A DNA stretch of 64,000 nucleotides, taken from positions 895,001 to 959,000 of the forward strand of contig NZ_CP092473.1 of NCBI RefSeq assembly GCF_014287515.2. The letters are read 5' to 3'. Below, piece by piece: positions 16,537 through 25,846 of this stretch. The first letter of the stretch is position 1. Every line of letters starts with the position of its first letter. The translations under genes were made by a program, and so were the position numbers. This DNA is from Roseburia rectibacter. GTDB taxonomy: Bacteria; Bacillota; Clostridia; Lachnospirales; Lachnospiraceae. Under the pieces are notes generated by a model that worked only from the letters and a program-made list of their open reading frames with translations, did not search any database and was not told where the DNA came from.

Positions 16537-17277
16537 ATGGGACAGATTAATATAGAGGTAACGCATCTGAATTTTTCCTATGAAAAAGAAAATCCTATTT
16601 TGAAAGATATATCATTTGCAGCGGATGGGCAGGCGTCGATTGGCGTTGTCGGTGCAAACGGGGCAGGAAAGTCAACACTTTTAAAATTACTTGTCGGTTT
16701 GTATTCTCCGGATTCAGGCAGCATCAGTATCGGGAATGTACCGTTACAAAAAGAGACATTAGCTCAGATTAGAAAAATGGCTGGATATGTGTTTCAGGAT
16801 TCTGAAAATCAGCTTTTTATGCCGAATGTATATGAGGATGTGGCATTTGCACCACAGAATTATGGTCTGTCAGAAGATGAGGTTGCATACAGGACAAAAA
16901 TGGCACTTGCCGAGGTACACATTGAACATCTTGCGAATAAACCGATCCATAAACTGTCAGGAGGAGAGAAAAAGTTAGCGGCAATCGCAACCATCCTTTC
17001 CATGAAACCGGATATTATACTGATGGATGAACCGTCGGCGGCACTTGATCCGAAAAACCGCAGAAATCTGATCCGGGTATTGAATGAGTTTTCCTATCTG
17101 AAAATCGTGGCCTCACATGATCTGGATTTTGTATGGGATACCTGTGACAGAACGATTTTACTGTCGGAGGGCAGAATTGTGTGTGATGGGGCAACAAAGG
17201 AGATTTTAAGCGACAGGGAGTTGTTAGAGGCACATGGACTGGAGCTGCCATTGTCTTTGTATCGAAGATGTATTTAA
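16537..17277 (+). CDS. cbiO: ECF transporter ATP-binding protein CbiO
   Basis: ABC ATPase that powers the CbiMN-Q importer. 246 residues. Walker A GANGAGKST (about 39-47), Q-loop GYVFQDSENQLF with the ECF-type Q-D-S-E-N-Q sequence, signature LSGGEKKLAAIA, Walker B ILMDEPSAALDP and switch His in ASHDLDF are all intact. GAGAGAGGAAAAT precedes the ATG. It is last in the cbiMN-Q-O operon. Only one ATPase gene is present, as usual for dedicated group I ECF metal importers. Confidence 0.94.
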   Translation: MGQINIEVTHLNFSYEKENPILKDISFAADGQASIGVVGANGAGKSTLLKLLVGLYSPDSGSISIGNVPLQKETLAQIRKMAGYVFQDSENQLFMPNVYEDVAFAPQNYGLSEDEVAYRTKMALAEVHIEHLANKPIHKLSGGEKKLAAIATILSMKPDIILMDEPSAALDPKNRRNLIRVLNEFSYLKIVASHDLDFVWDTCDRTILLSEGRIVCDGATKEILSDRELLEAHGLELPLSLYRRCI

Positions 17278-17401
17278 AATGGCTGTAATCGCTACTCGCA
17301 CAGTATGTGTGAACAGTAGCCGTTTCTGATTTAGAGGGAGAAATGTGAGGAAAAAATGCTTGCAATTTTGCGAGTGCTAATATATAATGGCAAAGTGGTT
17401 T

Positions 17402-17482
17402 GCGGGTGTGGCGGAATTGGCAGACGCGCTAGATTTAGGTTCTAGTGTCCCCGACGTGCAGGTTCAAGTCCTGTCACCCGCA
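17402..17482 (+). tRNA. tRNA-Leu (TAG)
   Basis: Class II tRNA. Acceptor GCGGGTG pairs with CACCCGC, anticodon stem CTAGA/TCTAG, loop TTTAGGT, anticodon TAG. It stands alone. Confidence 0.96.
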
Positions 17483-17491
17483 TGAATAAAA

Positions 17492-17548
17492 AATAGCCGG
17501 AAAGCTAAGATTTTGCAGTAAAATCAAGGCTTTCCGGCTATTGTTTTG
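17492..17548 (+). terminator. Long hairpin terminator after tRNA-Leu
   Basis: A perfect 14-bp stem (17492-17505 with 17529-17542) encloses an inner stem GATTTT/AAAATC. It is followed by GTTTTGTT. The right side contains CAGTAAAATCAAGGCTTTCCG (17516-17536), identical to the block after tRNA-Lys. Confidence 0.85.
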
Positions 17549-17742
17549 TTCTGAAACAAGTCAATAATATGGAAAATGTAAAAGAAATTACAAAATTTAT
17601 AATAAATTTAAAAAATATTGAGATAAATTGTGCAATATGGTAAAATAATAGAAAGGAATTTTCAAAAATCTGTATAGAAAAATCTATATACATCATATTT
17701 GTGAACTCCGATATTACAGCAGGGAAGCGGGAGGAAAGATTT

Positions 17743-19521
17743 ATGAACAATGTAAAAGTACAGACAAAGCTGGCAATCGTAATGTTAGCGACGATAGTGG
17801 CACTGGTATTGTGTGCCGTTATTTCATCGGAGAGCATGAAGCAGCTCCAGAGCAAAGCATTAGAGACGATGGAAGCAGATGAGCGGGAGTCTTATGATGA
17901 ACAGATTAAACAGCAGGTAGATAATGTGGTCTCACTTTGTCAGACGATTTATGATCAGTATCAGGCTGGTGTGTATACCGAGGAAGAAGCTAAGAAGTTA
18001 GCGGCAGATGAGATCAGACAGCTTCGTTATGGAGATGGCGGATATTTCTGGGTTGACCAGTATGACGGAACTAATGTGGTGCTTTTAGGAAATGATACAG
18101 AAGGCACCAACCGTATGGAGACGAAAGATGCCAATGGATATCAGATGGTTAAAGAGATCATCCGTGTCGGACAGGAGGCAGATGGAGGATATACAGATTA
18201 TGTATTCCCGAAAGAAGGCGAGACTGAACCTTCTCCGAAACGTTCCTACAGTAAAGCATTTGAACCGTTTGAATGGGTGATTGGAACCGGTAATTACACA
18301 GACTATATCGATGATAAGGTTGCATCCATTGAAAAAGATTTTACTTCATATGTAACAAACAAACGTACCACGTTTATCATTTCAACAATAATAGAAGGAG
18401 CGGTAGTAGTATTTCTTCTTATATTGATCATTTTAAGCATTATTAAACCACTGAAGAAGTGTATCAGTTCCATCGGAGTCATGGAACAGGGTGATTTTTC
18501 ACAGGCACTTGGAACTGCACTGTTAAAACGCCGTGATGATTTTGGAAAGCTGGCAGGTTCCATTGAGTCTATGAGGACAGAGATGAACGGACTGATCGGC
18601 GAGGTTAAGAGCCAGGCGACAGAGATCACCGGAATGGTACAGGAGATTGATACCAACATCCAGGCATTGGATGAGGAGATTGAGAATGTTTCCGCTACTA
18701 CGGAAGAACTTGCAGCAGGTATGCAGGAGACAGCTGCTTCCTCCGAAGAGATCAATGCGATGTCCCATGAAATCGAGAGCGCTGCAAAGAGCATTGCAAC
18801 ACGTTCACAGGACGGGGCTATGGAGGCAGATGATATCCGAGACCGTGCTGTCAGTATTAAAAAGACCACAACCGAAAATGATAAACGTACCAAGGCAATC
18901 CATGCGGAAATCAATGAGGGACTGACAAAAGCACTTGAAGATATCAAAGTTGTCGATCAGATTGGCGTTCTTGCGGAATCAATTATGGAGATTACCGGAC
19001 AGACAAACCTGTTAGCACTCAATGCATCCATTGAGGCCGCACGTGCGGGAGAGGCAGGAAAAGGCTTTGCAGTTGTTGCAGATGAGATCCGGGTACTTGC
19101 AGAGCAGTCAAAGGCAGCAGTCGTACATATCCAGGATGTAACAAAGAATGTGGTTGAATCTGTAACGAATCTGGCAGATGGAGCGAAAAAGTTACTTGAG
19201 TTTGTCGGAACAGATGTGGTGGACAGTTTTGCAGGATTCTCTGACATGGCAGATTCTTACAGTAATGATGCAGGTAGTATTGATGGACTGGTAACTGATT
19301 TTTCGGCATCTTCAGAGCAGCTTTTAGCATCGATCAACGGAGTTATGGATGCGATCGGTGAAGTAAGTAAGGCAGCAACGGAGGGTGCAACCGGTACCAA
19401 TGATATCGCTGAAAAAACAGGTGTTGTGGTTGAGAAGGCAGCTGAGATCAAAGAAAAAGCAGAGGCAGCGCATGCAGCAGCGGACAGACTGCAGAAGAAT
19501 GTAGAGCATTTTATTGTATAG
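17743..19521 (+). CDS. Methyl-accepting chemotaxis protein with single Cache domain
   Basis: Transmembrane chemoreceptor feeding CheA/CheW. 592 residues from ATG 17743, which has GGGAGGAAAGATTT before it; a GTG at 17701 is less likely. TM1 is about 9-28. The extracellular sCache_2-like sensor contains [24 protein letters not shown] and [18 protein letters not shown], typical of small organic acid sensors. TM2 lies about 210-232. The cytoplasmic signalling hairpin carries the conserved tip [20 protein letters not shown]. The HAMP segment is only weakly recognisable. A shared terminator separates it from the convergent receptor gene. Ligand unknown. Confidence 0.93.
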   Translation: MNNVKVQTKLAIVMLATIVALVLCAVISSESMKQLQSKALETMEADERESYDEQIKQQVDNVVSLCQTIYDQYQAGVYTEEEAKKLAADEIRQLRYGDGGYFWVDQYDGTNVVLLGNDTEGTNRMETKDANGYQMVKEIIRVGQEADGGYTDYVFPKEGETEPSPKRSYSKAFEPFEWVIGTGNYTDYIDDKVASIEKDFTSYVTNKRTTFIISTIIEGAVVVFLLILIILSIIKPLKKCISSIGVMEQGDFSQALGTALLKRRDDFGKLAGSIESMRTEMNGLIGEVKSQATEITGMVQEIDTNIQALDEEIENVSATTEELAAGMQETAASSEEINAMSHEIESAAKSIATRSQDGAMEADDIRDRAVSIKKTTTENDKRTKAIHAEINEGLTKALEDIKVVDQIGVLAESIMEITGQTNLLALNASIEAARAGEAGKGFAVVADEIRVLAEQSKAAVVHIQDVTKNVVESVTNLADGAKKLLEFVGTDVVDSFAGFSDMADSYSNDAGSIDGLVTDFSASSEQLLASINGVMDAIGEVSKAATEGATGTNDIAEKTGVVVEKAAEIKEKAEAAHAAADRLQKNVEHFIV

Positions 19522-19601
19522 AATAAGTGAATGCAGGCAAATCAAATAAATGAGTAAACATGTCTGCACGATGATTAACAAATAGCGGTCAGATCATATG
19601 A

Positions 19602-19647
19602 AAAACAGCGGATAACAACAAGAAAAGAAGTTGTTATCCGCTGTTTT
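19602..19647. terminator. Bidirectional terminator between convergent receptor genes
   Basis: A perfect 18-bp stem (19602-19619 with 19630-19647), with A and T tracts on either side, can end both transcripts. Confidence 0.9.
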
Positions 19648-19711
19648 ATAATGTATTTTGCAGCGTGTTTGCGTGGTTATGCTGATAGCAAAGAGAATGC
19701 AGGTTATATAA

Positions 19712-21823
19712 TTATTCTCCCTGATAATTACTGCGTACATACTGCTCGATCGCTGTATTATCCTCCGGCATACGGCAGCCAACGATAAAGACGCTTTCAT
19801 TATCCGTGCTGCGGATGATATGTCCTTCTAACTCGCGGGCACTTGCTACAGGAAGATCCGGGATCGATAAGGTAATGTCGGAACCGATCGCACTGGCAAA
19901 GAAATTATCGCGGACGCTGAAAGCAAAGCCGCCTGCACTGATATTGATCATCTGACCGTTATATTGTCTGCCGGTCTGTGTTACCGTGATCGTACATTTG
20001 TTGGAGAGCGGCATACGCGGATATTTACGACGGTTGATAACCTTCGGGTTGGTTGCAACAGTAATCTTATAAATATCAGATGCCTGACCGTGCATTGTGG
20101 AAATATCGGCATTTTCCCAGATATACAGTGCATTTGTGACGGAAATCTGCAGCTCGTAAGTAAAGTTTTTATTTTTAATTTCAATCGAATGACCGGAAGG
20201 AACATGCAGACGTGCTGTAATTCCACCGTCTAGGGATGCTGTTACCTCACCGTGAGCAGTAAATGATGAACTGCCATTTTTGGCGATCAGGACGACTTTC
20301 ATGCCAGGTTTGGCATCACCGATTCCCATGAAACCGCCGGTACCGAGTTCACCCATCAGTTTTCCGACAATCGTTTCGATTTTATTTACGTTGACGGCGG
20401 ATTCCTCGTATTTACTCAACATGGTGCGTGAAACGTCATCTGACTGGTTGATGCACTTGGTCATGACATCCATGGTGTCGCAGACCTGTTTCATGTTGTC
20501 AACCATATCCTGATTGGAAGACTCCACATCTTTCATGGCACCGTCGATTACTTTGATATTTTCACCGAGAGTCGTCGAATCTTTGGTAATACTGGCAACA
20601 CTGTCTTTTACGAGTGTGAGTTTTTCACGTGTTGTCTGGATCAGGTCAAGCGTCTGCGTGATGGACTGTGTCATCTTTCCAGAGGTCTCATCTAAATGAG
20701 TCAACGCATCACGGATGCGGCCGGAAGAATTTTTCGTCTCTACGCTGAGTCCCTGAATCTGGTCAGCTACAACGGCAAATCCTTTTCCGGCAGCACCGGC
20801 CCGGGCGGCTTCTATGGAGGCGTTTAAGGCGAGGAGATTTGTCTGGAAAGTAATGCCTTCGATCGTTCCGGTCTCTTCTTTTACCATATCAAAATCCTGT
20901 TTGAAATTCTCTAAAACCTGTTCGACCTGTGAGGACAGATCTGCCATTGTGTTGGTGGTAGACACAACGTCGGCAAGTTCTTCGGCACTTAAATTTGCGT
21001 GCTCGATGGATTCCTGGATCAGATTTACCATTTCTGCGATCAGGGATGCTACATTCTCGACCTGTGTGTTGATATCGGAAGTCTTATCCATGGAGGACAT
21101 TGTTTTGTTATAGAGAATATCGTTATTCTGGGTCAGTTCTTCCATGCTTTTTACAACGGAATCAGCCCCCTGTTTGTTTTCATCAGCAAGTTCACGGACT
21201 ACGGTAACACCGTCTACAATGGAACTGCTAGCGCCTTTGACCTGCCCTACTGTGGTCACCACGCGGTTTAGGTTGTCTTTAATAGAGTTGACAAGTGCTC
21301 CGTCGGACTGGTTTAGATGATCGATGGAAACGACGTAGCAGATATAGCAGAGCAATATCGTGGAGATCTGAAGGTAATAATCATTTGTGGAAATATTTGG
21401 GTTTATGCCATATATATTATGTAAAATAAGATGAACAATTACAATGATCTCGTTGGCGATACCGCACCGGATCATATATTTACGATCTTTAAAGAGAATC
21501 AGCATACTTGTAAGCGGCAGAATATAGCCAAACGCGATTGCAGAATCGGTGGTGAGAATTACATAAGTGTAAAATGCACCGTAACCGACAGCAACAACTT
21601 CCTTATATATAGAGGAAGCCTTTCCGTTGATCTTTAATACGAGAATACCAATAAAAAATGGAAACCATGCCATAAGAAGAAAGGTAATATAATATCTGGC
21701 TGAGTGAAGTCCCTGGGAAGTTTCTGAACCATACGAAAGAGTCATGATGGCGATTAAGATCAGCCAGATCGTGCGAGCCTTTGAGTTTGATTTTGCTTTG
21801 AAATATGATTCGTTATACTCCAT
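19712..21823 (-). CDS. Membrane chemotaxis-type receptor with C-terminal YcgR-like/PilZ c-di-GMP module
   Basis: 703 residues from the start at 21823, where GGAGAATTTT precedes the ATG; an ATG at 21835 is too close to its candidate site. The N-terminal ~180 residues hold about six membrane helices ([29 protein letters not shown] and others) instead of an outside sensor. Then comes a methyl-accepting domain with tip [19 protein letters not shown]. Behind it is a beta-rich segment (about 500-595) like the YcgR N-terminal domain, and a PilZ domain (about 598-700) with RRKYPR and NISAGG, the two c-di-GMP-binding motifs. This suggests direct joining of c-di-GMP level to chemotaxis or flagellar output. 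The fusion is uncommon; roles are inferred from domains. Confidence 0.9.
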   Translation of the reverse strand: MEYNESYFKAKSNSKARTIWLILIAIMTLSYGSETSQGLHSARYYITFLLMAWFPFFIGILVLKINGKASSIYKEVVAVGYGAFYTYVILTTDSAIAFGYILPLTSMLILFKDRKYMIRCGIANEIIVIVHLILHNIYGINPNISTNDYYLQISTILLCYICYVVSIDHLNQSDGALVNSIKDNLNRVVTTVGQVKGASSSIVDGVTVVRELADENKQGADSVVKSMEELTQNNDILYNKTMSSMDKTSDINTQVENVASLIAEMVNLIQESIEHANLSAEELADVVSTTNTMADLSSQVEQVLENFKQDFDMVKEETGTIEGITFQTNLLALNASIEAARAGAAGKGFAVVADQIQGLSVETKNSSGRIRDALTHLDETSGKMTQSITQTLDLIQTTREKLTLVKDSVASITKDSTTLGENIKVIDGAMKDVESSNQDMVDNMKQVCDTMDVMTKCINQSDDVSRTMLSKYEESAVNVNKIETIVGKLMGELGTGGFMGIGDAKPGMKVVLIAKNGSSSFTAHGEVTASLDGGITARLHVPSGHSIEIKNKNFTYELQISVTNALYIWENADISTMHGQASDIYKITVATNPKVINRRKYPRMPLSNKCTITVTQTGRQYNGQMINISAGGFAFSVRDNFFASAIGSDITLSIPDLPVASARELEGHIIRSTDNESVFIVGCRMPEDNTAIEQYVRSNYQGE

Positions 21824-21957
21824 AAAATTCTCCATTCCTGCGATAAAAATTTACATGCGGAATATAAATATATCGCACTCATTTTTCATATGTAAATTAG
21901 GACTAAAGTAATATCGTTAATCAGATTTTAAGTTTATATGTGGGTGCTGTCAATCCT

Positions 21958-22248
21958 TTAAAGCAATAAAGTCTGAAAATGGTCTTTACTTTTTTCCCAA
22001 CTGGTATTAAGCCACTCGACAACTTTTATTTTTCCATCTTCTGTAAAAGGAAATGTGGCAGAAGTTTTTAAGGAATCGTCTGTGGTGGCAAAATTATAAG
22101 GTCCCGGCCAGTAAATAGCACGGAAAACATCGGTATCGGATTCTTCATCGTGTTCTTTTTGGATCAGATAACGCATGCCTTTGTAGCTGCCGGTAAATTT
22201 TTCTTTTTTGTAGAAGTTGAGATTCAGGATATCTTCCGGTGTGATCAT
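21958..22248 (-). CDS. Conserved small hypothetical protein
   Basis: 96 residues, soluble, acidic, with no signal peptide. It begins MITPEDILNLNFYKKEKFTG, followed by GMRYLIQKEHDEE, and ends with WEKSKDHFQTLLL. TATAAGGAGACACCACC before the ATG is a good site, so expression is likely. It stands alone behind the PilZ receptor gene in the same direction, with about 130 bp between. The family name is not recognised. The pattern GMRYLIQK...YWPGPYNF suggests a small alpha/beta fold of unknown role. Confidence 0.75.
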   Translation of the reverse strand: MITPEDILNLNFYKKEKFTGSYKGMRYLIQKEHDEESDTDVFRAIYWPGPYNFATTDDSLKTSATFPFTEDGKIKVVEWLNTSWEKSKDHFQTLLL

Positions 22249-22521
22249 GGTGGTGTCTCCTTATATATAGAAGTTCGTGATGTTGTAAAATCTGTTTCAA
22301 TTATAACAGGTGTAAAATGAGATGGAAAGAAGCAAAATTACATTATAATATAGACGAAATAGAGAAAAATGAAATCTTTAGCGAAATGTAAATATTCCCA
22401 ATAATTAAAATAATGAAAGAAAATTCATACATTTAGGAAGGCTCTTGAATGATAATGCAAAAGAAGGGAAAATACTGGGAAAAGCGTTATATTTATACAT
22501 GCCTGAAAATGAGAAAAAGTA
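22249..22521. other. AT-rich intergenic stretch without a gene
   Basis: No supported coding region. Short frames here lack ribosome-binding sites. It separates the minus-strand small gene from the opp operon promoter and presumably holds both upstream regions. Confidence 0.5.
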
Positions 22522-22549
22522 TTGACAAAAAACGGCTTGCATGTATAAT
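22522..22549 (+). promoter_or_regulatory. Promoter of the oligopeptide transporter operon
   Basis: TTGACA (22522-22527) with a 16-bp spacer before TATAAT (22544-22549). The predicted transcript has a leader of about 180 bases before the binding-protein gene. Confidence 0.85.
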
Positions 22550-22555
22550 AAAAAA

Positions 22556-22736
22556 AGTATTGTTCGTCGGGAACATACAGTTGTATGTTTTTAAAGTGCA
22601 ATGGGCAAAGGAGTCTGTTGGCACTTTTTTTTGCTTATACAAAAATATTTTAGCACAATAACGTGCTACAACAATAATGTTATAAAGACGCCATGGCGTT
22701 TTTATATAGAACAATTTTCTATAAGGAGGAACTATT
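22556..22736 (+). promoter_or_regulatory. Structured leader with terminator-like hairpin (possible attenuator)
   Basis: Several successive hairpins are visible. TGTTC/GAACA and AACATAC-AGTT-GTATGTT lie near 22570-22596. AAAGTGC can pair with GCACTTT ahead of a run of eight T residues (about 22602-22632). TAGCAC/GTGCTA and ACGCCATGGCGT follow at about 22650-22700. A T run after a stem within the leader suggests attenuation. It matches no riboswitch class that I know. AAGGAGGAACTATT then leads to the ATG. Confidence 0.5.
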
Positions 22737-24649
22737 ATGAAAAAGAAACTGATTTCTCTTTTTCTGATCGGTGCCATGACTACCGGAATGGTAGCAGGAT
22801 GCGGTTCAGGAAACAGCAATGCTGATGCGGGAAACAACGCTTCTTCTGACAACGCTGCTGTAGAGGGTACAGAGGCAGCTGCAGACGGCACAGAGAGTAC
22901 TTTTAACGGTACTTACAGCAACAAACAGGTAATCTTAGGCGAGAGTTCTGAGACAAGTGGAGATATCACTCCATTCTGGGCAAACGGTGCTTCTGATTAC
23001 GACGCATTCAAATTAGTTACAGGTATGGCTCCAATCGACAGAGACCAGACAGGTAAATGGATCGAGAACCCGGCTGTTCTTGATAATCTGGAAGTAACAG
23101 ATAACGAGGACGGAAGCAGAACTTACACAGTTAAGATCAAAGACGGCTTAAAGTTCAGCGATGGTTCTGATGTAAATGCAGACGACTACTTATTAACATA
23201 CATGTTAAGATGTGACGAGATGATCACTGATCTCGAAGCCAGCAACTTAACAGACAGTACTGTTCAGTATGTAAAAGGTTATGACGCATATTCAAACGGC
23301 GAGACAGATACATTCGAAGGACTTCATCTGATCGATGACAAGACTTTCTCTGTAACCATCGACGCACAGTATATGCCATACTACTATGGACAGGCTTTGA
23401 TCTCTAACCAGCCGGAGTCTATGGACTTATGGTTACCGGAAGATGTTACTTTAGAGGATACAGAGAATGGTGTGAAATTCTCTGACAACTTTACTTCTGA
23501 GTACATCGGAGATAAAGTACAGGCTGCAAGATATGACTACAATATCTGCTCCGGTCCTTACATGTTCACATCTTATGATGAGAACTCTTATGCATACACA
23601 CTGACAAAGAACCCGAATTTCCCAGGTAACTTCGAGGGACAGACAGCAAATATCGAAACTGTTATCGTAAAATATACACCACAGGATACTATGATGGATC
23701 AGTTAAAGACCGGTGCTGTTGATATCTTATACCAGGTAGCGGACGGTGATCAGATCGAGCAGGGTCTTGACATGGTAGAAGAGGGTAACTTCAATTACTT
23801 AAGCTATGGCCGCGCAGGTTATGGAATGATTTCTCTCAAATGTAACCAGGGACCGACCCAGTTCAAAGAAGTACGTCATGCAATGGCTTACTTGACCGTG
23901 TAACATTTGCACAGACATTCACAGGCGGACATGGTACTGTTGTAAGCGGACCTTATGGTACACAGCAGTGGATGGCTGAGGAATATGCAGAAGAATTAGA
24001 CGGATTAAACTCTTACACATACAGCCTTGACTCTGCAATCAAAGAGTTAGAGGACGGCGGCTGGGTATACAACGAAGATGGTTCTGATTACTCAGGTTCC
24101 GGAATCCGTTACAAGAAATTAGACGATGGTACTTACATGCCATTAGTAATCGAGTGGTTCTCTTCTGAGAATAACTCTGTATCTGACCTGCTTGTAACTT
24201 CCTTACAGCAGAACCCGGATGTAGAAGCAGCAGGTATGAAGATCAACCAGACTGTTGGTACTTTCACAGACTTACTGACATATTACTATGACAGCTCCAA
24301 AGAGAACCCATATCAGATGTTCAACTTAGCAAGTGGTTTCGGTAACCCTTACGATGTTGCATATCAGTATGAGCCAGGTTCATCTAACAACACCAATGCA
24401 TTAGAGGGTGAAGAAGGTCAGAAACTGTATGATCTTGCAATCACTATGAACCATACAGAAGAAGGTGATGATGAGGCATATGCAAAAGCATGGTTCGATT
24501 TCATCGCTGACTGGAATGATGAGCTTCCTGAGATTCCGCTGTACTCCAATGATTACCATGATTTCTTCACATCAAAGCTTCATGACTTTGAAGAAGATGG
24601 ATACAACTGGGATGTAACAAACGCAATTCTGTATGCAAACATGGAGTAA
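22737..24649 (+). pseudogene. Oligopeptide ABC transporter substrate-binding lipoprotein, split by a one-base frameshift
   Basis: Family 5 (OppA/DppA) binding protein, which would capture peptides outside the cell for the adjacent permeases. The signal peptide ends in a lipobox (MVAGCGSG, Cys about 22), then an Asn/Ala/Asp-rich linker. The frame from 22737 stops at 23901-23903 after HAMAYLTV. Adding one base near 23889-23894 restores HAMAYL-DRVTFAQTFTGGHG and runs through to 24649, giving about 637 residues. Both halves share the same biased, highly expressed codon use, so the break is recent, an assembly error, or programmed. The rest of the operon looks intact, which favours error or very recent loss. 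A start inside the second half (23972) is not a real gene. Confidence 0.88.
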
Positions 24650-24659
24650 TCTGTTTTAT

Positions 24660-24790
24660 AGAATCATATTCTATTCCATGTGAAATTTTACCGGTATGTG
24701 GCGTGGGGCATAAGTCCCGCGCCCGTGCGGTATATATTCCGGCAAATTCTTTGATCGTTTCTTTAGGAATGAGATCAAAGGGGCATGTCA
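24660..24790 (+). other. Structured spacer between binding protein and first permease
   Basis: Contains an 8-bp GC-rich stem, GGCGTGGG (24700-24707) with CCCGCGCC (24716-24723). An outer CCGGTA/GCGGTA-like pairing and a TTTGATC...GATCAAA pairing (about 24750-24779) surround it. No clear T run follows, so it is more likely a processing or stabilising element that lets the binding protein be made in excess over the permeases. Confidence 0.5.
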
Positions 24791-24845
24791 GGATTTTGTT
24801 CCTAAGGAAACGAAGAAGAAAAATCAAATGAAGGTTGGTTAAATT

Positions 24846-25832
24846 ATGTTAAAGTACGTTGGGAAAAGAATTTTATATATGATAGGGGTATTCTTTGTAG
24901 TATCCATTATCCTTTTTGTACTGTTTAATAACGTACCTGGTGACCGTGCTCTTAATCAGGTGCAGAACTTAAGAGGTAAAGTCTCCGACGAGACATTTCA
25001 GCTCCGCTATCAGGAAGCAAGAGAAAAATTAGGATTAGATGATCCGATTCCGGTCCGTTATGTAAAATGGATGGGAAATTTATTAAAAGGTGACCTTGGA
25101 TATTCTTCCTTCTACAAAAAAGATGTGAAAGACTGTCTCTCGACACCACTGTTAAATACAATACAGATCAATATCGTATCAACGATACTCGCGTTAGCGA
25201 TCACAATACCGCTCGGTATTCACTGTGCGGTCAAGAAATTTTCTAAATTTGACAATACGGTACAGGTGCTGACAATTGTCGGCTACAGTATGCCTCAATA
25301 TATAATTGCTCTGGTATTTATTTTCATATTTGCCGTAAAGCTCGGCTGGTTCCCGATCAGTGGTATGAATACGCCGAACTTCCAGGGAACCGGAATGGCA
25401 TTCGTGCTTGACCGTCTCCATTATCTGGCACTTCCGGTCATCGTTATGACGGTTGCAGCTTTGGGAAGCATGACACGTTATGTCCGTGCAGCAATGATCG
25501 ATGCACTCCGTATGGATTATATCCGTACTGCAAGAGCAAAAGGTTTAAAGGAAAAAGTCGTTATTTATTCCCATGCATGGAGAAATGCACTTCTTCCGGT
25601 TATCACACTGATCATCAGCTGGTTCATGAGTATTTTCATGGGATCTATCGTTATTGAACAGATTTTCCAGTTGAACGGTATCGGTAAAATGTATTATGTC
25701 GGACTTATGAATCAGGATTACGATATGGCACTTGCAGTAAATATGCTCTACTGTATCATCACACTGCTCAGCAACCTGATCACAGACTTAAGCTATGGTC
25801 TGGTAGATCCGCGTGTACGTATTGATAAGTAG
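24846..25832 (+). CDS. Oligopeptide ABC transporter permease, OppB/DppB type
   Basis: One of two membrane channel subunits of the peptide importer. 328 residues, usual family length. Six membrane segments. N-terminal MLKYVGKRILYMIGVFF is the typical OppB start, with GLDDPIPVRYVKWMGNLLKGDLGYS after TM1. The EAA-type coupling loop is TARAKGLKEKVVIYSHAWRNALLPV and the protein ends YGLVDPRVRI. No unusual insertion is present, unlike its partner permease. The next gene follows 14 bp later. Confidence 0.94.
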   Translation: MLKYVGKRILYMIGVFFVVSIILFVLFNNVPGDRALNQVQNLRGKVSDETFQLRYQEAREKLGLDDPIPVRYVKWMGNLLKGDLGYSSFYKKDVKDCLSTPLLNTIQINIVSTILALAITIPLGIHCAVKKFSKFDNTVQVLTIVGYSMPQYIIALVFIFIFAVKLGWFPISGMNTPNFQGTGMAFVLDRLHYLALPVIVMTVAALGSMTRYVRAAMIDALRMDYIRTARAKGLKEKVVIYSHAWRNALLPVITLIISWFMSIFMGSIVIEQIFQLNGIGKMYYVGLMNQDYDMALAVNMLYCIITLLSNLITDLSYGLVDPRVRIDK

Positions 25833-25846
25833 GAGGAACGAAAAAC

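Noticed and set aside
17663..17715. Sigma-28 type promoter for the chemotaxis receptor (CCGATAT near 17708)
   Set aside because: No TAAA box at the needed 15-16 bp distance; the match is by chance in AT-rich DNA.
22449..22661. 70-codon frame upstream of the opp operon
   Set aside because: It crosses the consensus promoter and leader hairpins and lacks a ribosome-binding site.
23972..24649. Independent 225-residue gene
   Set aside because: It is the in-frame 3' part of the frameshifted binding protein; homology-like sequence continues upstream of its ATG.
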